From: Actinoplanes ianthinogenes
Lineage (GTDB): Bacteria; Actinomycetota; Actinomycetes; Mycobacteriales; Micromonosporaceae
Assembly: GCF_018324205.1 (NCBI RefSeq)
Contig: NZ_AP023356.1
Span: 1,736,001 to 1,800,000, forward strand
Direction: 5' to 3'
DNA length: 64,000 nt
The translations under genes and the position numbers were made by a program. Of this stretch, positions 34,221 to 42,024 are shown piece by piece; the stretch's first letter is position 1, and the number at the start of each line of letters is the position of its first letter. The notes beneath the pieces were generated by a model. It was not told the origin of the DNA and searched no databases. It saw only the letters and a program-made list of their open reading frames with translations.

Positions 34221-35181
34221 CTCCGTTCCCGGCAGGCGTCCGGCCGGCGCTCCGGGCTCTGCCCGGACTGCCGAGGCTCACGTCCCGGCCGGCGGGGACC
34301 CGCCGGCCGCTCAGGGCCGCGTCCTGGCTTCCGAGACGCCCCTCGCCACCGGCCCGGACTCGGCGGAGGGCGGCGAGGGGCAGGGCGAGCAGGTAGGTGA
34401 GGACCAGGAGGAGGACGACGGTGGGGGCGGCGCCGAGCGGGATGCCGTGGTCGACCGAGGCGGTCCAGCTCAGCCACAGGCCCAGTGGGGCGGTGGCCAG
34501 GATCAGGGCGGTGGCCACGAGGACGAGCGGGATCGGGCGGGTGGTCAGGAGGCGGGCCGCGGCCGGCGGGACCACCAGGAGGGCCACCACCAGGATGGTT
34601 CCCACGGCTTGGACGGCGGCTACCACCACCAGGGCCACCAGGAGGTTCAGCCCGAGGTCGAGCCGGAAGACGCGGTAGCCGGCCGCGGCGGCGCCGGCCG
34701 GGTCGAAGGCTCGGAACAGCAGGGCGCGGCTGAGCGGGGCGAGTCCGGCGAGGATCAGCAGCGCCAGGACGGCGGTCTCGGCGAGCTGGGCCGGGGAGAC
34801 GGTGAGCAGGCGGCCGAAGAGGAAGGCGGTCAGGTCGGCGGTGTAGGACGGCTTGCGGGACACCAGCGCCACGCCGATCGCGAACATCGCGGTGAGCAGG
34901 ACCGCCGTGGCGGCGTCGTCGGTGACGCCGCCACGGCGGGTGATCAGGGTCAGCGCCACGGCCGTCAGCAGCGCGGCGAGCAGGGCGCCGGCGACCAGGC
35001 CGGTCGTGCCACCGGCCAGGAATCCGATCACCACTCCGGGCAGGACGGTGTGGGTGAGGGCGTCCGCGGTGAACGACAGCCGCCGCGTGAGGACGAAGAA
35101 CCCGATCGGCCCGCACACCAGCCCGAGCAGGACCAGCTCGGCGAGCGCCCGCCCCATGAACGGCACAGCGAACACGTCCAT
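34195..35181 (-). CDS. Metal ABC transporter permease (ZnuB/MntB family), first permease
   Basis: The 328-residue protein shows the ABC-3 permease signature 'SFTADALTHTVLPGVV' and 'RAFDPAGAAAAGY' and eight hydrophobic helices. The ATG shares one base with the stop of the ATPase gene (TGATG). A hydrophilic Gly/Arg-rich C-terminal tail of about 60 residues follows the last helix and may be cytoplasmic. Confidence 0.92.
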   Translation of the reverse strand: MDVFAVPFMGRALAELVLLGLVCGPIGFFVLTRRLSFTADALTHTVLPGVVIGFLAGGTTGLVAGALLAALLTAVALTLITRRGGVTDDAATAVLLTAMFAIGVALVSRKPSYTADLTAFLFGRLLTVSPAQLAETAVLALLILAGLAPLSRALLFRAFDPAGAAAAGYRVFRLDLGLNLLVALVVVAAVQAVGTILVVALLVVPPAAARLLTTRPIPLVLVATALILATAPLGLWLSWTASVDHGIPLGAAPTVVLLLVLTYLLALPLAALRRVRAGGEGRLGSQDAALSGRRVPAGRDVSLGSPGRARSAGRTPAGNGGGKRELVG

Positions 35182-36041
35182 CAGGCGCCGCCCGTGCCGC
35201 CGCGAGCGACGACCGGGCCGGCCGCAGCCGCGAGGTCATCGGCGGGAGAGGACGCCGGCGGAAGGGCGCCGGGAGTGTGGACGCCCTCGGGAGGGACCGT
35301 CAGGGAATCGGCTGCGGCGGCGCCGACGGTGTGCACACGGTCGGCGAACTGGTGGGCCAGGGCGTCGTCGTGGGTGCTGACCAGGAGGGCGGCGCCGGCC
35401 GTGGTGAGTTCGGTAAGGACGGTCAGGAGGGCCTGCCGGCTTTCCGCGTCCACGCCGTTGAACGGCTCGTCCAGCAGCAGCAACGACGCCTCGGTGACGA
35501 TCGCACGGGCCAGCAGGACGCGCTGGCGCTGGCCGCCGGAGAGCAGGCCGAAGCGGACCTCGGCGCGGTCGGCGAGACCGACCCGGGCCAGGGCGTCGCG
35601 GGCGGCCCGGCGATCGGCCGCGCGGGTGGGCCGCCACCAGCCGGTGCGCCGATAACGGCCGAGCAGCACCACGTGGCCCGCGGTGATCGGGAAGTCCGGG
35701 TCGAGGTCGGCGGCCTGCGGGACGTATCCGCACAGGCCGCCTGCCCGGCCGGGGGAGCGGCCGAACACCTCCACCGCGCCGCCGAGGACGGCGGCGAGTC
35801 CGAGCACACTCTTGATCAGAGTGGATTTGCCGGCGCCGTTCGGGCCGATCAGCGCGAGCCGTTCGCCGGCCCGCAGTTCCAGGTTCAGTCCGGTCAGGAC
35901 CGGCGCCCCTGGATACCCGACCGTGGCGTGCCGGAAACACAGGATCGGCTGGGCGGCGGCGCTCTCGGCGTACCGGAAACCCGCCGGAGGCCGCGCCGGG
36001 ACCGCCGTGGGCGATGCGTCGGTCTGGGGTGGAGCGGCCAT
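35181..36041 (-). CDS. Metal ABC transporter ATP-binding protein (ZnuC/MntA type)
   Basis: The 286-residue ATPase has GPNGAGKST (about residue 75), LSGGQRQR, LLLLDEPFNGVD and the switch His in STHDD, all as in importers of the ABC-3 metal family. The first 35 residues are Pro/Ala-rich and the last 35 are low complexity. Start and stop overlap the neighbouring genes by one to three bases, so binding protein, ATPase and permeases form one operon. Zinc is the likeliest ion because of the Zur-like box upstream. Confidence 0.94.
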   Translation of the reverse strand: MAAPPQTDASPTAVPARPPAGFRYAESAAAQPILCFRHATVGYPGAPVLTGLNLELRAGERLALIGPNGAGKSTLIKSVLGLAAVLGGAVEVFGRSPGRAGGLCGYVPQAADLDPDFPITAGHVVLLGRYRRTGWWRPTRAADRRAARDALARVGLADRAEVRFGLLSGGQRQRVLLARAIVTEASLLLLDEPFNGVDAESRQALLTVLTELTTAGAALLVSTHDDALAHQFADRVHTVGAAAADSLTVPPEGVHTPGALPPASSPADDLAAAAGPVVARGGTGGA

Positions 36042-36946
36042 CAGCGACCGGCCAGCGCGGCGGTGATGACCCGGGTGTTGTGGCGCTCGGCGCCGAGATA
36101 GGTGCCCTCCGGCGTGCCCGGCTCGCCGAGGCTGTCGCCGAACAGCGCTTCCTCGCCACCGATCACCTGGACGCCGGCCTGTTTCGCGATCGCCTCGGCG
36201 GTCTTCGGCGGGAGGGAGCTCTCGGTGAAGATGGCCTTCGTGCCGGTTGCCCTGATCTTGGCGACCAGGTCGGTGAGCTGCCGGGCGGAGAGTTCCGCGG
36301 AGGTGTCCATGCTGGGGATCACCGAGCCGACGAACTCCAGCCGGTACCGGTCGACGTAGTAGCCGAACGCGTCGTGGTCGGTGACCAGTTTGCGGTCCGC
36401 GGCGGGCAGGGCGTCGAAGGCGGCCTGGTTGTCCCGGTCGAGGTCGTCCAGCTGGGCGGTGTAGGCGGCGCTGTTCGTCGCGAAGTCCGCGGCGTGCGCG
36501 GGATCGGCCGCGGACAGTCCCTTCGCGATGTTGCCGACCATGACCTTGGCGTTCCGCGGGTTGTGCCAGATGTGCGGGTCCTCGGGGCGCAGCGTGACGC
36601 CCTGGCTCGCGTCGACGACCGGGCCGCGGAAGCCGGCCGACGAGATCGCCGGGGCGAGCCATTCCTCGAGGCCGACGCCGTTCTCCAGGACCACCGCGGC
36701 GTCGCCGACGGCCTTGATGTCGGCCGGGCTGGGCTCGTAGTCGTGCGGGTCGACGCCGACCTTGATGAGCTGGGTGACGGTGACGTGGGTCCCGCCGACG
36801 TTGCGGGCGAAATCGGCCACCTCGGGGGTGGTGGCCACCACCGTGAGCCCGGCGGGAGCGGCGCCGTCGGCCCGGTCGCAGGCGGTCAGGGGGATCAGGG
36901 CCGCCGCCGCGGCGGCGAGGGCGAGGATGCGGTGCCGGTGACTCAT
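36041..36946 (-). CDS. Metal-binding lipoprotein of a zinc/manganese ABC importer
   Basis: The 301-residue lipoprotein has a signal with the lipobox LTAC. The cluster A-1 binding fold follows: 'VATTPEVADFARNVGG', His68-type ligand in VDPHDYEPS, 'DPHIWHNP' with a second His, 'TDHDAFGYY' with a third, and an acidic ligand region near 'FTESSLPPK'. The His-rich loop of many ZnuA proteins is not evident, so zinc versus manganese is decided by the Zur-like box rather than by the protein. It is the first gene of the importer operon. Confidence 0.93.
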   Translation of the reverse strand: MSHRHRILALAAAAAALIPLTACDRADGAAPAGLTVVATTPEVADFARNVGGTHVTVTQLIKVGVDPHDYEPSPADIKAVGDAAVVLENGVGLEEWLAPAISSAGFRGPVVDASQGVTLRPEDPHIWHNPRNAKVMVGNIAKGLSAADPAHAADFATNSAAYTAQLDDLDRDNQAAFDALPAADRKLVTDHDAFGYYVDRYRLEFVGSVIPSMDTSAELSARQLTDLVAKIRATGTKAIFTESSLPPKTAEAIAKQAGVQVIGGEEALFGDSLGEPGTPEGTYLGAERHNTRVITAALAGR

Positions 36947-36961
36947 GACCCGGAACGCTAA

Positions 36962-36976
36962 TGGGAATCATTTTCA
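36962..36976 (-). promoter_or_regulatory. Zur-box-like palindrome TGGGAATCATTTTCA
   Basis: It matches the pseudo-palindrome TGAAAATSATTTTCA known for actinobacterial Zur, with differences only in the left arm. It begins 16 bases upstream of the binding-protein ATG, where a repressor would block transcription under zinc sufficiency. Confidence 0.65.
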
Positions 36977-36999
36977 ATTGTCTAATGCGCAACCGTTCA

Positions 37000-37746
37000 T
37001 CAGAGGCGGCGGGCGGCGAGCGCCGCATGGCGGCCCTCACGCCAGAGGGCGCCGGCTTCGGCGAAGCCGGCCGCCCGGATCGCGGCCGCGTGCCAGCCCA
37101 GGTCCGCGGTGAAACCGGCGGGCGGCCGATCCCGGAAGAGGTCCGCCCGGGCCGCGAGCAGACCGACGATTTCCGGTACGCCCATCAGCCCGCACCACCA
37201 CTGCGCCCAGGCGAGCTCCGCGGCCGCCTCGCCCGGGGCGGGATCGAGCGCGCGCATCAGCCCCGGCAGCCCGTCGTCGGGCATCAGGTCGGCGACGACC
37301 AGCAACCCGCCGGGCGCCAGCGCGTCCCGGGCGGCGGCGTACAGCGCGCGGATCGCCTCCGGCGCCAGGTAGTGCACCGTCATCACCGCGGTGATCAGGT
37401 CGTATCCGGTTCCGGTGGCGGCCGGCCAGGCGGGTGAGGTGAGGTCGGCGCGGACCACGCCGATCGCGGACGGCAGGCCGGCTCGGGCGAGTTCGAGCAG
37501 CACCGGGTCGAGGTCGAGCAGGGTGACCGTGGCGTCCGGCCAGCGCCGGGACATCCGCTCGGCGAGCAGGCCGGGACCGCCGCCGAGGTCGAGGACCCGG
37601 GTGGGCGGCGCGCCGCGGACGGCCTCGACGGCGGTGGCGATGAGCCGCTCCAGGGCGGGCAGGCCGGGGACGAAGCCGAGCATCATCGCGTCCCAGGTGG
37701 TCCGCCAGCCGGCGACGCGGGCGGGGTCGAGGGCGATCGGCGTCAT
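37000..37746 (-). CDS. SAM-dependent class I methyltransferase
   Basis: The 248-residue enzyme carries motif I 'VLDLGGGPGLLAERM' (about residues 50-64), the acidic strand end 'LLDLDPVLL' and motif 'LAPGGLLVVADLM'. No signal peptide is present. The methyl acceptor is unknown; the C-terminal half does not match a named subfamily for me. It lies between the zinc importer and the PLP-enzyme operon, and a weak Zur-like box sits 30 bases before its ATG, so metal-responsive expression is possible. Confidence 0.88.
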   Translation of the reverse strand: MTPIALDPARVAGWRTTWDAMMLGFVPGLPALERLIATAVEAVRGAPPTRVLDLGGGPGLLAERMSRRWPDATVTLLDLDPVLLELARAGLPSAIGVVRADLTSPAWPAATGTGYDLITAVMTVHYLAPEAIRALYAAARDALAPGGLLVVADLMPDDGLPGLMRALDPAPGEAAAELAWAQWWCGLMGVPEIVGLLAARADLFRDRPPAGFTADLGWHAAAIRAAGFAEAGALWREGRHAALAARRL

Positions 37747-37775
37747 GGGCGGCTGCCTTCGGAGTCACACGGCAA

Positions 37776-37790
37776 TGACAACCGTTTCTA
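37776..37790 (-). promoter_or_regulatory. Weak Zur-box-like site TGACAACCGTTTCTA
   Basis: In a 22-base alignment with the region around 36962 it shares 13 positions, including the AATG, AA-C and TTT core. Its position 30-44 bases upstream of the methyltransferase ATG is suitable for a repressor. The symmetry is poorer than in the first box. Confidence 0.35.
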
Positions 37791-37808
37791 ACAGACGCCG
37801 GTTGCGGG

Positions 37809-39035
37809 TCAGCCGGTATTCAGCTCGGCGAGTCGCCGCAGGAGGCGGTCGATCTCCTGCGGGGTGTTGTACGCGTGCAGGCTCACCCGTACCGAAGAGG
37901 TCTTCTCCCCCTGATCCCCCTGGCAGTGCCCGTCGGCCCGGACCAGCAGCCCGTCGGCGGCCAGGATGAACCCGAGGTCGTGAGCGCCGATCGCGCGGTG
38001 CCGGAAGGTGACGATGCCCTGCCGCCGCTGCACCCCGGAGTCGGCGGCCAGGCTGCCCTGACAGCCGAGCACCTGGTAGGCGTCGAGCCGGGCCAGGCCG
38101 TCGGTGAGCCGCGCGCCGAGGTCGCGGGTCCACGCGGCGATCCGGTCGACGCCCGCCGCGTCCAGCCAGTCCAGGGCGGCGACCAGGCTGACGATGCCGC
38201 TGGTGTTCGGCGTCCCGTGCCAGCCGGCCTGGGTGTACTCCGGTCCGCGCCGGTTGCCGGCCCAGACCACGCCGGTGCCGGGCAGGGCCATCGCCTTGTG
38301 GCCGGAGAAGACCAGGAAGTCGACGTCCAGCTCGCGGACCGAGAGCGGCAGGTGCCCGGCGCTCTGCGCGGCGTCCAGGCAGATCGGCACGCCCGGGCCG
38401 GCCGCCGCGCGCAGCCGGGACACGTGCATGTCGTTGCCGTACACGTGGTGCACGTGGGTGGCCGCGATCATCCTGGTCCGCGGGGTGACCAGGTCGGCGA
38501 GGCGGGCGGCGTCGTAGTCGTGGGCGGCGTCGTAGGGCATGGCGCGCAGGGTTACCCGCACGCCGCGGGCGTGGGCCAGGGCGGCGGCCTCGTGCCAGGG
38601 GACGATGTTGGCGTTGTGGTCGGCGTACGGGACCACGATCTCGTCACCGTCGCGCAGCTGCGGGGCGAGCCAGTCCCGGGCGACGGCGCGCAGGCCCTCG
38701 GTGGCGCCGCTGACGAAGTGGACGCCCGAGCGGTCCGGGTCCGGGTCGCCGAGGAACGCGCGGACCCGGTCACGGGCCTGCTCGACCCGGGCCGTGGTGC
38801 GGGTGGCCCAGGGGTACGTGCCGCGGGCGGCGTTGGCGTTCTCGCTGGTCAGATAGTCCATGACGGCGGTCAGGACGGGTTGCGGCTTCTGCGCGGTGGC
38901 GGCACTGTCCAGATAGGCGATCTCCGGGTGCGCCGCCACGATCGGAAACTGCGCACGCAGCTCCGCCTGCCAGCTCGCCAGCTCGCTCATCGCGTCGGCA
39001 ACTGAGTTCATGCATTCGCTCGCCAGCTCGCTCAT
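37809..39035 (-). CDS. Class V aminotransferase, SufS/CsdA-like cysteine desulfurase
   Basis: The 408-residue PLP enzyme has 'YLDSAATAQKPQPV' near the N-terminus, 'THVHHVYGNDM', 'CLDAAQSAGHLPL' (cofactor Asp), and the Schiff-base Lys247 in SGHKAMALPG. Cys371 in RADGHCQG aligns with the persulfide-bearing Cys of group II desulfurases, in a shortened loop. It would take sulfur from cysteine or act as a lyase/epimerase-like relative. The ATG at 39035 overlaps the stop of the cysteine-synthase/rhodanese gene; an identical 20-base start context recurs at 38990. Sulfur transfer to the neighbouring rhodanese domain is plausible. Confidence 0.9.
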   Translation of the reverse strand: MSELASECMNSVADAMSELASWQAELRAQFPIVAAHPEIAYLDSAATAQKPQPVLTAVMDYLTSENANAARGTYPWATRTTARVEQARDRVRAFLGDPDPDRSGVHFVSGATEGLRAVARDWLAPQLRDGDEIVVPYADHNANIVPWHEAAALAHARGVRVTLRAMPYDAAHDYDAARLADLVTPRTRMIAATHVHHVYGNDMHVSRLRAAAGPGVPICLDAAQSAGHLPLSVRELDVDFLVFSGHKAMALPGTGVVWAGNRRGPEYTQAGWHGTPNTSGIVSLVAALDWLDAAGVDRIAAWTRDLGARLTDGLARLDAYQVLGCQGSLAADSGVQRRQGIVTFRHRAIGAHDLGFILAADGLLVRADGHCQGDQGEKTSSVRVSLHAYNTPQEIDRLLRRLAELNTG

Positions 39036-39037
39036 CG
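38973..39037 (-). repeat. 20-base direct repeat duplicating the start-codon context
   Basis: Positions 38973-38992 and 39018-39037 are identical over 20 bases and each contains ATGAGCGAGCTGGCGAG on the minus strand, 45 bases apart and in frame. The desulfurase therefore has two equivalent-looking starts. Confidence 0.8.
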
Positions 39038-40345
39038 GACCAGCTCGAGTCCGGCGTCGCGCCAGGCGATCACCCCGCCGGCCAGGGACTGCACGTCCGG
39101 GTGGCCCATCCGGCGGAGCAGGGCGGCGTACCGGGCGGACTTCTCCCCCACCGGGCAGACCAGCAGGACCGGGCGGTGCCGGCTGATCGGGAGACCGGCG
39201 TGCAGCAGGTCGGCGAAGACCTCGTCGACGATGTTGAGCGAGCCGGGGATGTGCAGCGCCTGGAAGGCGTACGGGCTGCGCAGGTCCACGACCAGGGCGT
39301 TGGTCGAGGCGATCCAGCACTGGGCGGCGCGGGCGTCGAGGGCCGGGGCGGCGGCGACCTCGGCGTCGGTCAGGGTGCGGGTGGAGTTGCGCCGGGGCGG
39401 GCGGCCGAAGACCTCGGGGCGGCGGTCGCGGACGTACGAAAGGTAGCTCTCGACGCGGTCGCAGACGATGAAGACGGCGGTCTTCCGGCTGGTCAGGAGC
39501 GGGTCCAGGGTACGCAGCACTCGGACGGCTCCGACGAACGCGCCGCCACCGGTCGGACCGGTCAGGATCCCGCACCGGCGGACCAGCGTGAGCAACCCGT
39601 CGATCGCGTCGTCCGACGTGATCGTCTCGACGGCGTCGTAGACGCCCGGGTCGAAGAGGCCGACCTGCTGCACCTCGTCGATGGTCCGGATGCCCGGGAT
39701 GAAGTCGCTCTTGGCGCCGACCAGGCCGATCACCTCGACGTCCGGGTCGTGCTGGCGCAGCGCCCGGGCCACGCCGGTGGACGAGCCCGCGGTGCCGACG
39801 CAGGCGATGAAGTAGTCCGGGGCGCGGCCGTCCAGGTCCTTGATGATCTCCGGACCGGTGCCGTGCAGGTGTGCCTCGACGTTGCGCTCGTTGAAGTACT
39901 GATCGGTGTGCAGGAACTCGCCGTCTTCCGCGGAGACCTGCCGGTACATCTGGGTGAGCGGGTCGTCGGCGTCGGTCGGGTCGAGGCACTCGGACTGGCC
40001 GGGCAGTTCGTCGATCTCCGCTCCGAGCAGCAGCAACAGCTCCTTGATCTCGGGGACCTTCATCCGGTTGGTGACGCTCTTGAACGGCAGCCCGTGCATC
40101 CCGGCGAGCAGCGCCAGGGCCTTGGCGGTGTTGCCGCTGGACAGCTCGACCAGGGTGGCGTCCGCCGGGGCGCCGGCCAGCAGCGGGCGGGCCATCTGCC
40201 AGGCCGCCCGGTCCTTGACCGAGCCGAACGGGTTGAGCAGCTCCAGCTTGGCGTACAGGTCGATGTTGCGCAGGCCGTGCACGGCCGGGTCGATCCGCAC
40301 CAGCGGGGTGTTGCCGATCGCGTCGGTGATGTCGTCATGTCTCAT
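39032..40345 (-). CDS. Cysteine-synthase-like PLP enzyme fused to a C-terminal rhodanese domain
   Basis: The 437-residue fusion has a fold-type II PLP domain (about 1-310): 'AIGNTPLVRI', Schiff-base Lys44 in FGSVKDRAA, 'ELSSGNTAKALA', and 'GTAGSSTGVARAL', a variant of the phosphate-binding GTGGT loop. A rhodanese domain (about 340-435) carries the active Cys397 in CPVGEKS. Relatives include cysteine synthases and SbnA, which makes an aminopropionate adduct from O-phosphoserine; the rhodanese favours sulfur handling. It starts with ATGA overlap to the decarboxylase and ends with ATGA overlap to the desulfurase. Confidence 0.92.
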   Translation of the reverse strand: MRHDDITDAIGNTPLVRIDPAVHGLRNIDLYAKLELLNPFGSVKDRAAWQMARPLLAGAPADATLVELSSGNTAKALALLAGMHGLPFKSVTNRMKVPEIKELLLLLGAEIDELPGQSECLDPTDADDPLTQMYRQVSAEDGEFLHTDQYFNERNVEAHLHGTGPEIIKDLDGRAPDYFIACVGTAGSSTGVARALRQHDPDVEVIGLVGAKSDFIPGIRTIDEVQQVGLFDPGVYDAVETITSDDAIDGLLTLVRRCGILTGPTGGGAFVGAVRVLRTLDPLLTSRKTAVFIVCDRVESYLSYVRDRRPEVFGRPPRRNSTRTLTDAEVAAAPALDARAAQCWIASTNALVVDLRSPYAFQALHIPGSLNIVDEVFADLLHAGLPISRHRPVLLVCPVGEKSARYAALLRRMGHPDVQSLAGGVIAWRDAGLELVR

Positions 40346-41772
40346 GGCGTCTCCTGCCGGGGGTGGACAGGCCAGTACTGCTCGTCGAGGCACCACCGGC
40401 GGACGCCGCCGGACCGGTAGACCGCGACCTTGCGGGCCACCGGCTGGTGCAGGGCGTTCGTGGCGCTGAAGTCCATGAAGTAGCCGGCCGTGTTGACGAA
40501 GGCGAGCAGGTCGCCGGGGCGGGGCACGACCGGGAGGAAGACCTTGCGGCGGGTGATCAGGTCGGCCTCCAGGCAGAGGTTGCCGAGCAGGTGGACGCCG
40601 GCCGGGCCGGGGCGGCGGTCGCCCGTGCGGGCGATGACCACCGGGTCCATCTGAACGCCGTGCTCCTCCAGGCTGACGTCACGGGCATTGAGATCGAGCC
40701 GGATCCGGTCGTTGTCACTGGCGATCACCCTCGCCACCACGAGGCCGCACTGGTCCAGCAGTGCCCGGCCCGGCTCGACGTCCAGGTCGTACATGTGGTC
40801 CAGCAGCAACTCGCCGAGTGGGCGGCCTCGCTCGGGGGCGGGGGTGCCGAGCAGGCGGTCCAGGTAGGCCGCCCCGGCCACCGGCCGATACGCCGGGTAC
40901 AGAGCGAGATTGCCCCGCAGGGTGCCGCCTTCGGCGCGCAGCCCGTACCCGTGCCCCTCCCAGGTCAGCGGAGGCCGCCGACCGAGCACCGCCTGCCCGA
41001 GCTCGCTCGTCCACCGCTCCCACTCGGCGCCGTCGGCCAGGTAGTTCACCCCGAAGCCGCCGCCGATGTCCAGCGACCGCGGCCGCAGGCCCCGGGCCCG
41101 GCACTCGTCGAGCGCCGTCAGGCAGCTTTCCAGCGCGACCGCCTTCTCCGGCAGCCCGATGGTGTCCAGGTGGTAGGCCACCCCGGTCAGTTCGACCTGA
41201 TCGGCCCGCTTCTCCAGCAGGTCGAGCAGGTCGGCCAGGTCCCCGGCCGGGGTGCCGAAGCGGCTGCGCCGGGTCAGCACCCGCACCCCGGCCGAGGCGA
41301 ATCCGGAGAGCCGCAGGCTGACCGGGACCCTGGGCAGCCGGTGCCCGGCCACGATGCCGGCGAGCTCGGCGAGTTCGTCGGCGGAATCGACGCTGACGGT
41401 CACCCCGGCGCGGGCGGCCAGCCAGAGGAATTCCCGGTTCTTCGGCCCGGTGGCGACGATCCGGCCGGGGGTGAATCCGGCACTCAGCGCGTGTTGCAAC
41501 TCGCCGAGCGAGGCCACGTCGACGCCGGCGTCACCGGCGGCGAGTTCGCGCAGGATCGCGCTGGAACGGTTGGCCTTGTGCGCGTAGTAGAGCCGGCCGG
41601 TCAACCGGTGCCGGCGGTAGGTCTCGCGGAAGGTGTGCACATTTCTCGTCGCCCGCTGCGGCAGGATCAGGCCGAGCGGGGAGCCCAGCGCGTCCAGCAG
41701 TTCGCCCAGGAAGTCACGGTCGTCGAGCAGGGACTGGATGGTCGGATCGATTTTGGGCGTCAGACTGAGCAT
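40342..41772 (-). CDS. Fold-type III PLP decarboxylase, Y4yA/SbnH-like
   Basis: The 476-residue enzyme resembles diaminopimelate/ornithine decarboxylases: Schiff-base Lys66 in YYAHKANRSS, 'YHLDTIGLPEKAV' (His stacking on PLP), 'DIGGGFGVNY' (phosphate loop), 'EPGRALLDQCG' and 'LLGNLCLEADLI' with the conserved Cys near the C-terminal end. It is longer than LysA and, from memory, fits the Y4yA subgroup, found in rhizobia beside a cysteine synthase and an MFS gene. It is first in the three-gene operon; GGGAG precedes the ATG. The substrate may be an adduct formed by the next enzyme. Confidence 0.9.
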   Translation of the reverse strand: MLSLTPKIDPTIQSLLDDRDFLGELLDALGSPLGLILPQRATRNVHTFRETYRRHRLTGRLYYAHKANRSSAILRELAAGDAGVDVASLGELQHALSAGFTPGRIVATGPKNREFLWLAARAGVTVSVDSADELAELAGIVAGHRLPRVPVSLRLSGFASAGVRVLTRRSRFGTPAGDLADLLDLLEKRADQVELTGVAYHLDTIGLPEKAVALESCLTALDECRARGLRPRSLDIGGGFGVNYLADGAEWERWTSELGQAVLGRRPPLTWEGHGYGLRAEGGTLRGNLALYPAYRPVAGAAYLDRLLGTPAPERGRPLGELLLDHMYDLDVEPGRALLDQCGLVVARVIASDNDRIRLDLNARDVSLEEHGVQMDPVVIARTGDRRPGPAGVHLLGNLCLEADLITRRKVFLPVVPRPGDLLAFVNTAGYFMDFSATNALHQPVARKVAVYRSGGVRRWCLDEQYWPVHPRQETP

Positions 41773-41988
41773 CTGCGTCTCCCGATTTCACCGGCGTTTT
41801 TTCAACGTAACCGACAAAGGGATTCGTCGCCAGTCCGGGATCGGGTGAATGCCGTGTCAATGGATCTGTCGGTGATTCACAGAAATGCGCATATGAGCAC
41901 GTACGAATGGGTGACGGGCCGCCATCTCGCGCCTATTCACTCACGCTCGCAAAAACTGCGATGTGTCTATTTGCCACCCGGCAACCAC
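41773..41988. other. AT-richer divergent regulatory region between decarboxylase and MFS genes
   Basis: The 252-base gap 41773-42024 contains no gene. It holds TGTCAA at 41855-41860 (TTGACA on the minus strand), a possible -35 for the PLP operon without a clear -10, several A/T runs, and the MFS promoter at its right end. Local GC is lower than in flanking genes. Confidence 0.5.
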
Positions 41989-42017
41989 TTGCAAACCGTA
42001 CGTACGTCTTGTTAGAT
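41989..42017 (+). promoter_or_regulatory. Sigma-70-type promoter for leaderless MFS gene
   Basis: TTGCAA at 41989-41994, a 17-base spacer containing the palindrome CGTACGTACG, and TTAGAT at 42012-42017. The ATG starts seven bases after the -10, so transcription would begin at or next to the start codon. Confidence 0.65.
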
Positions 42018-42024
42018 CTCCGGT

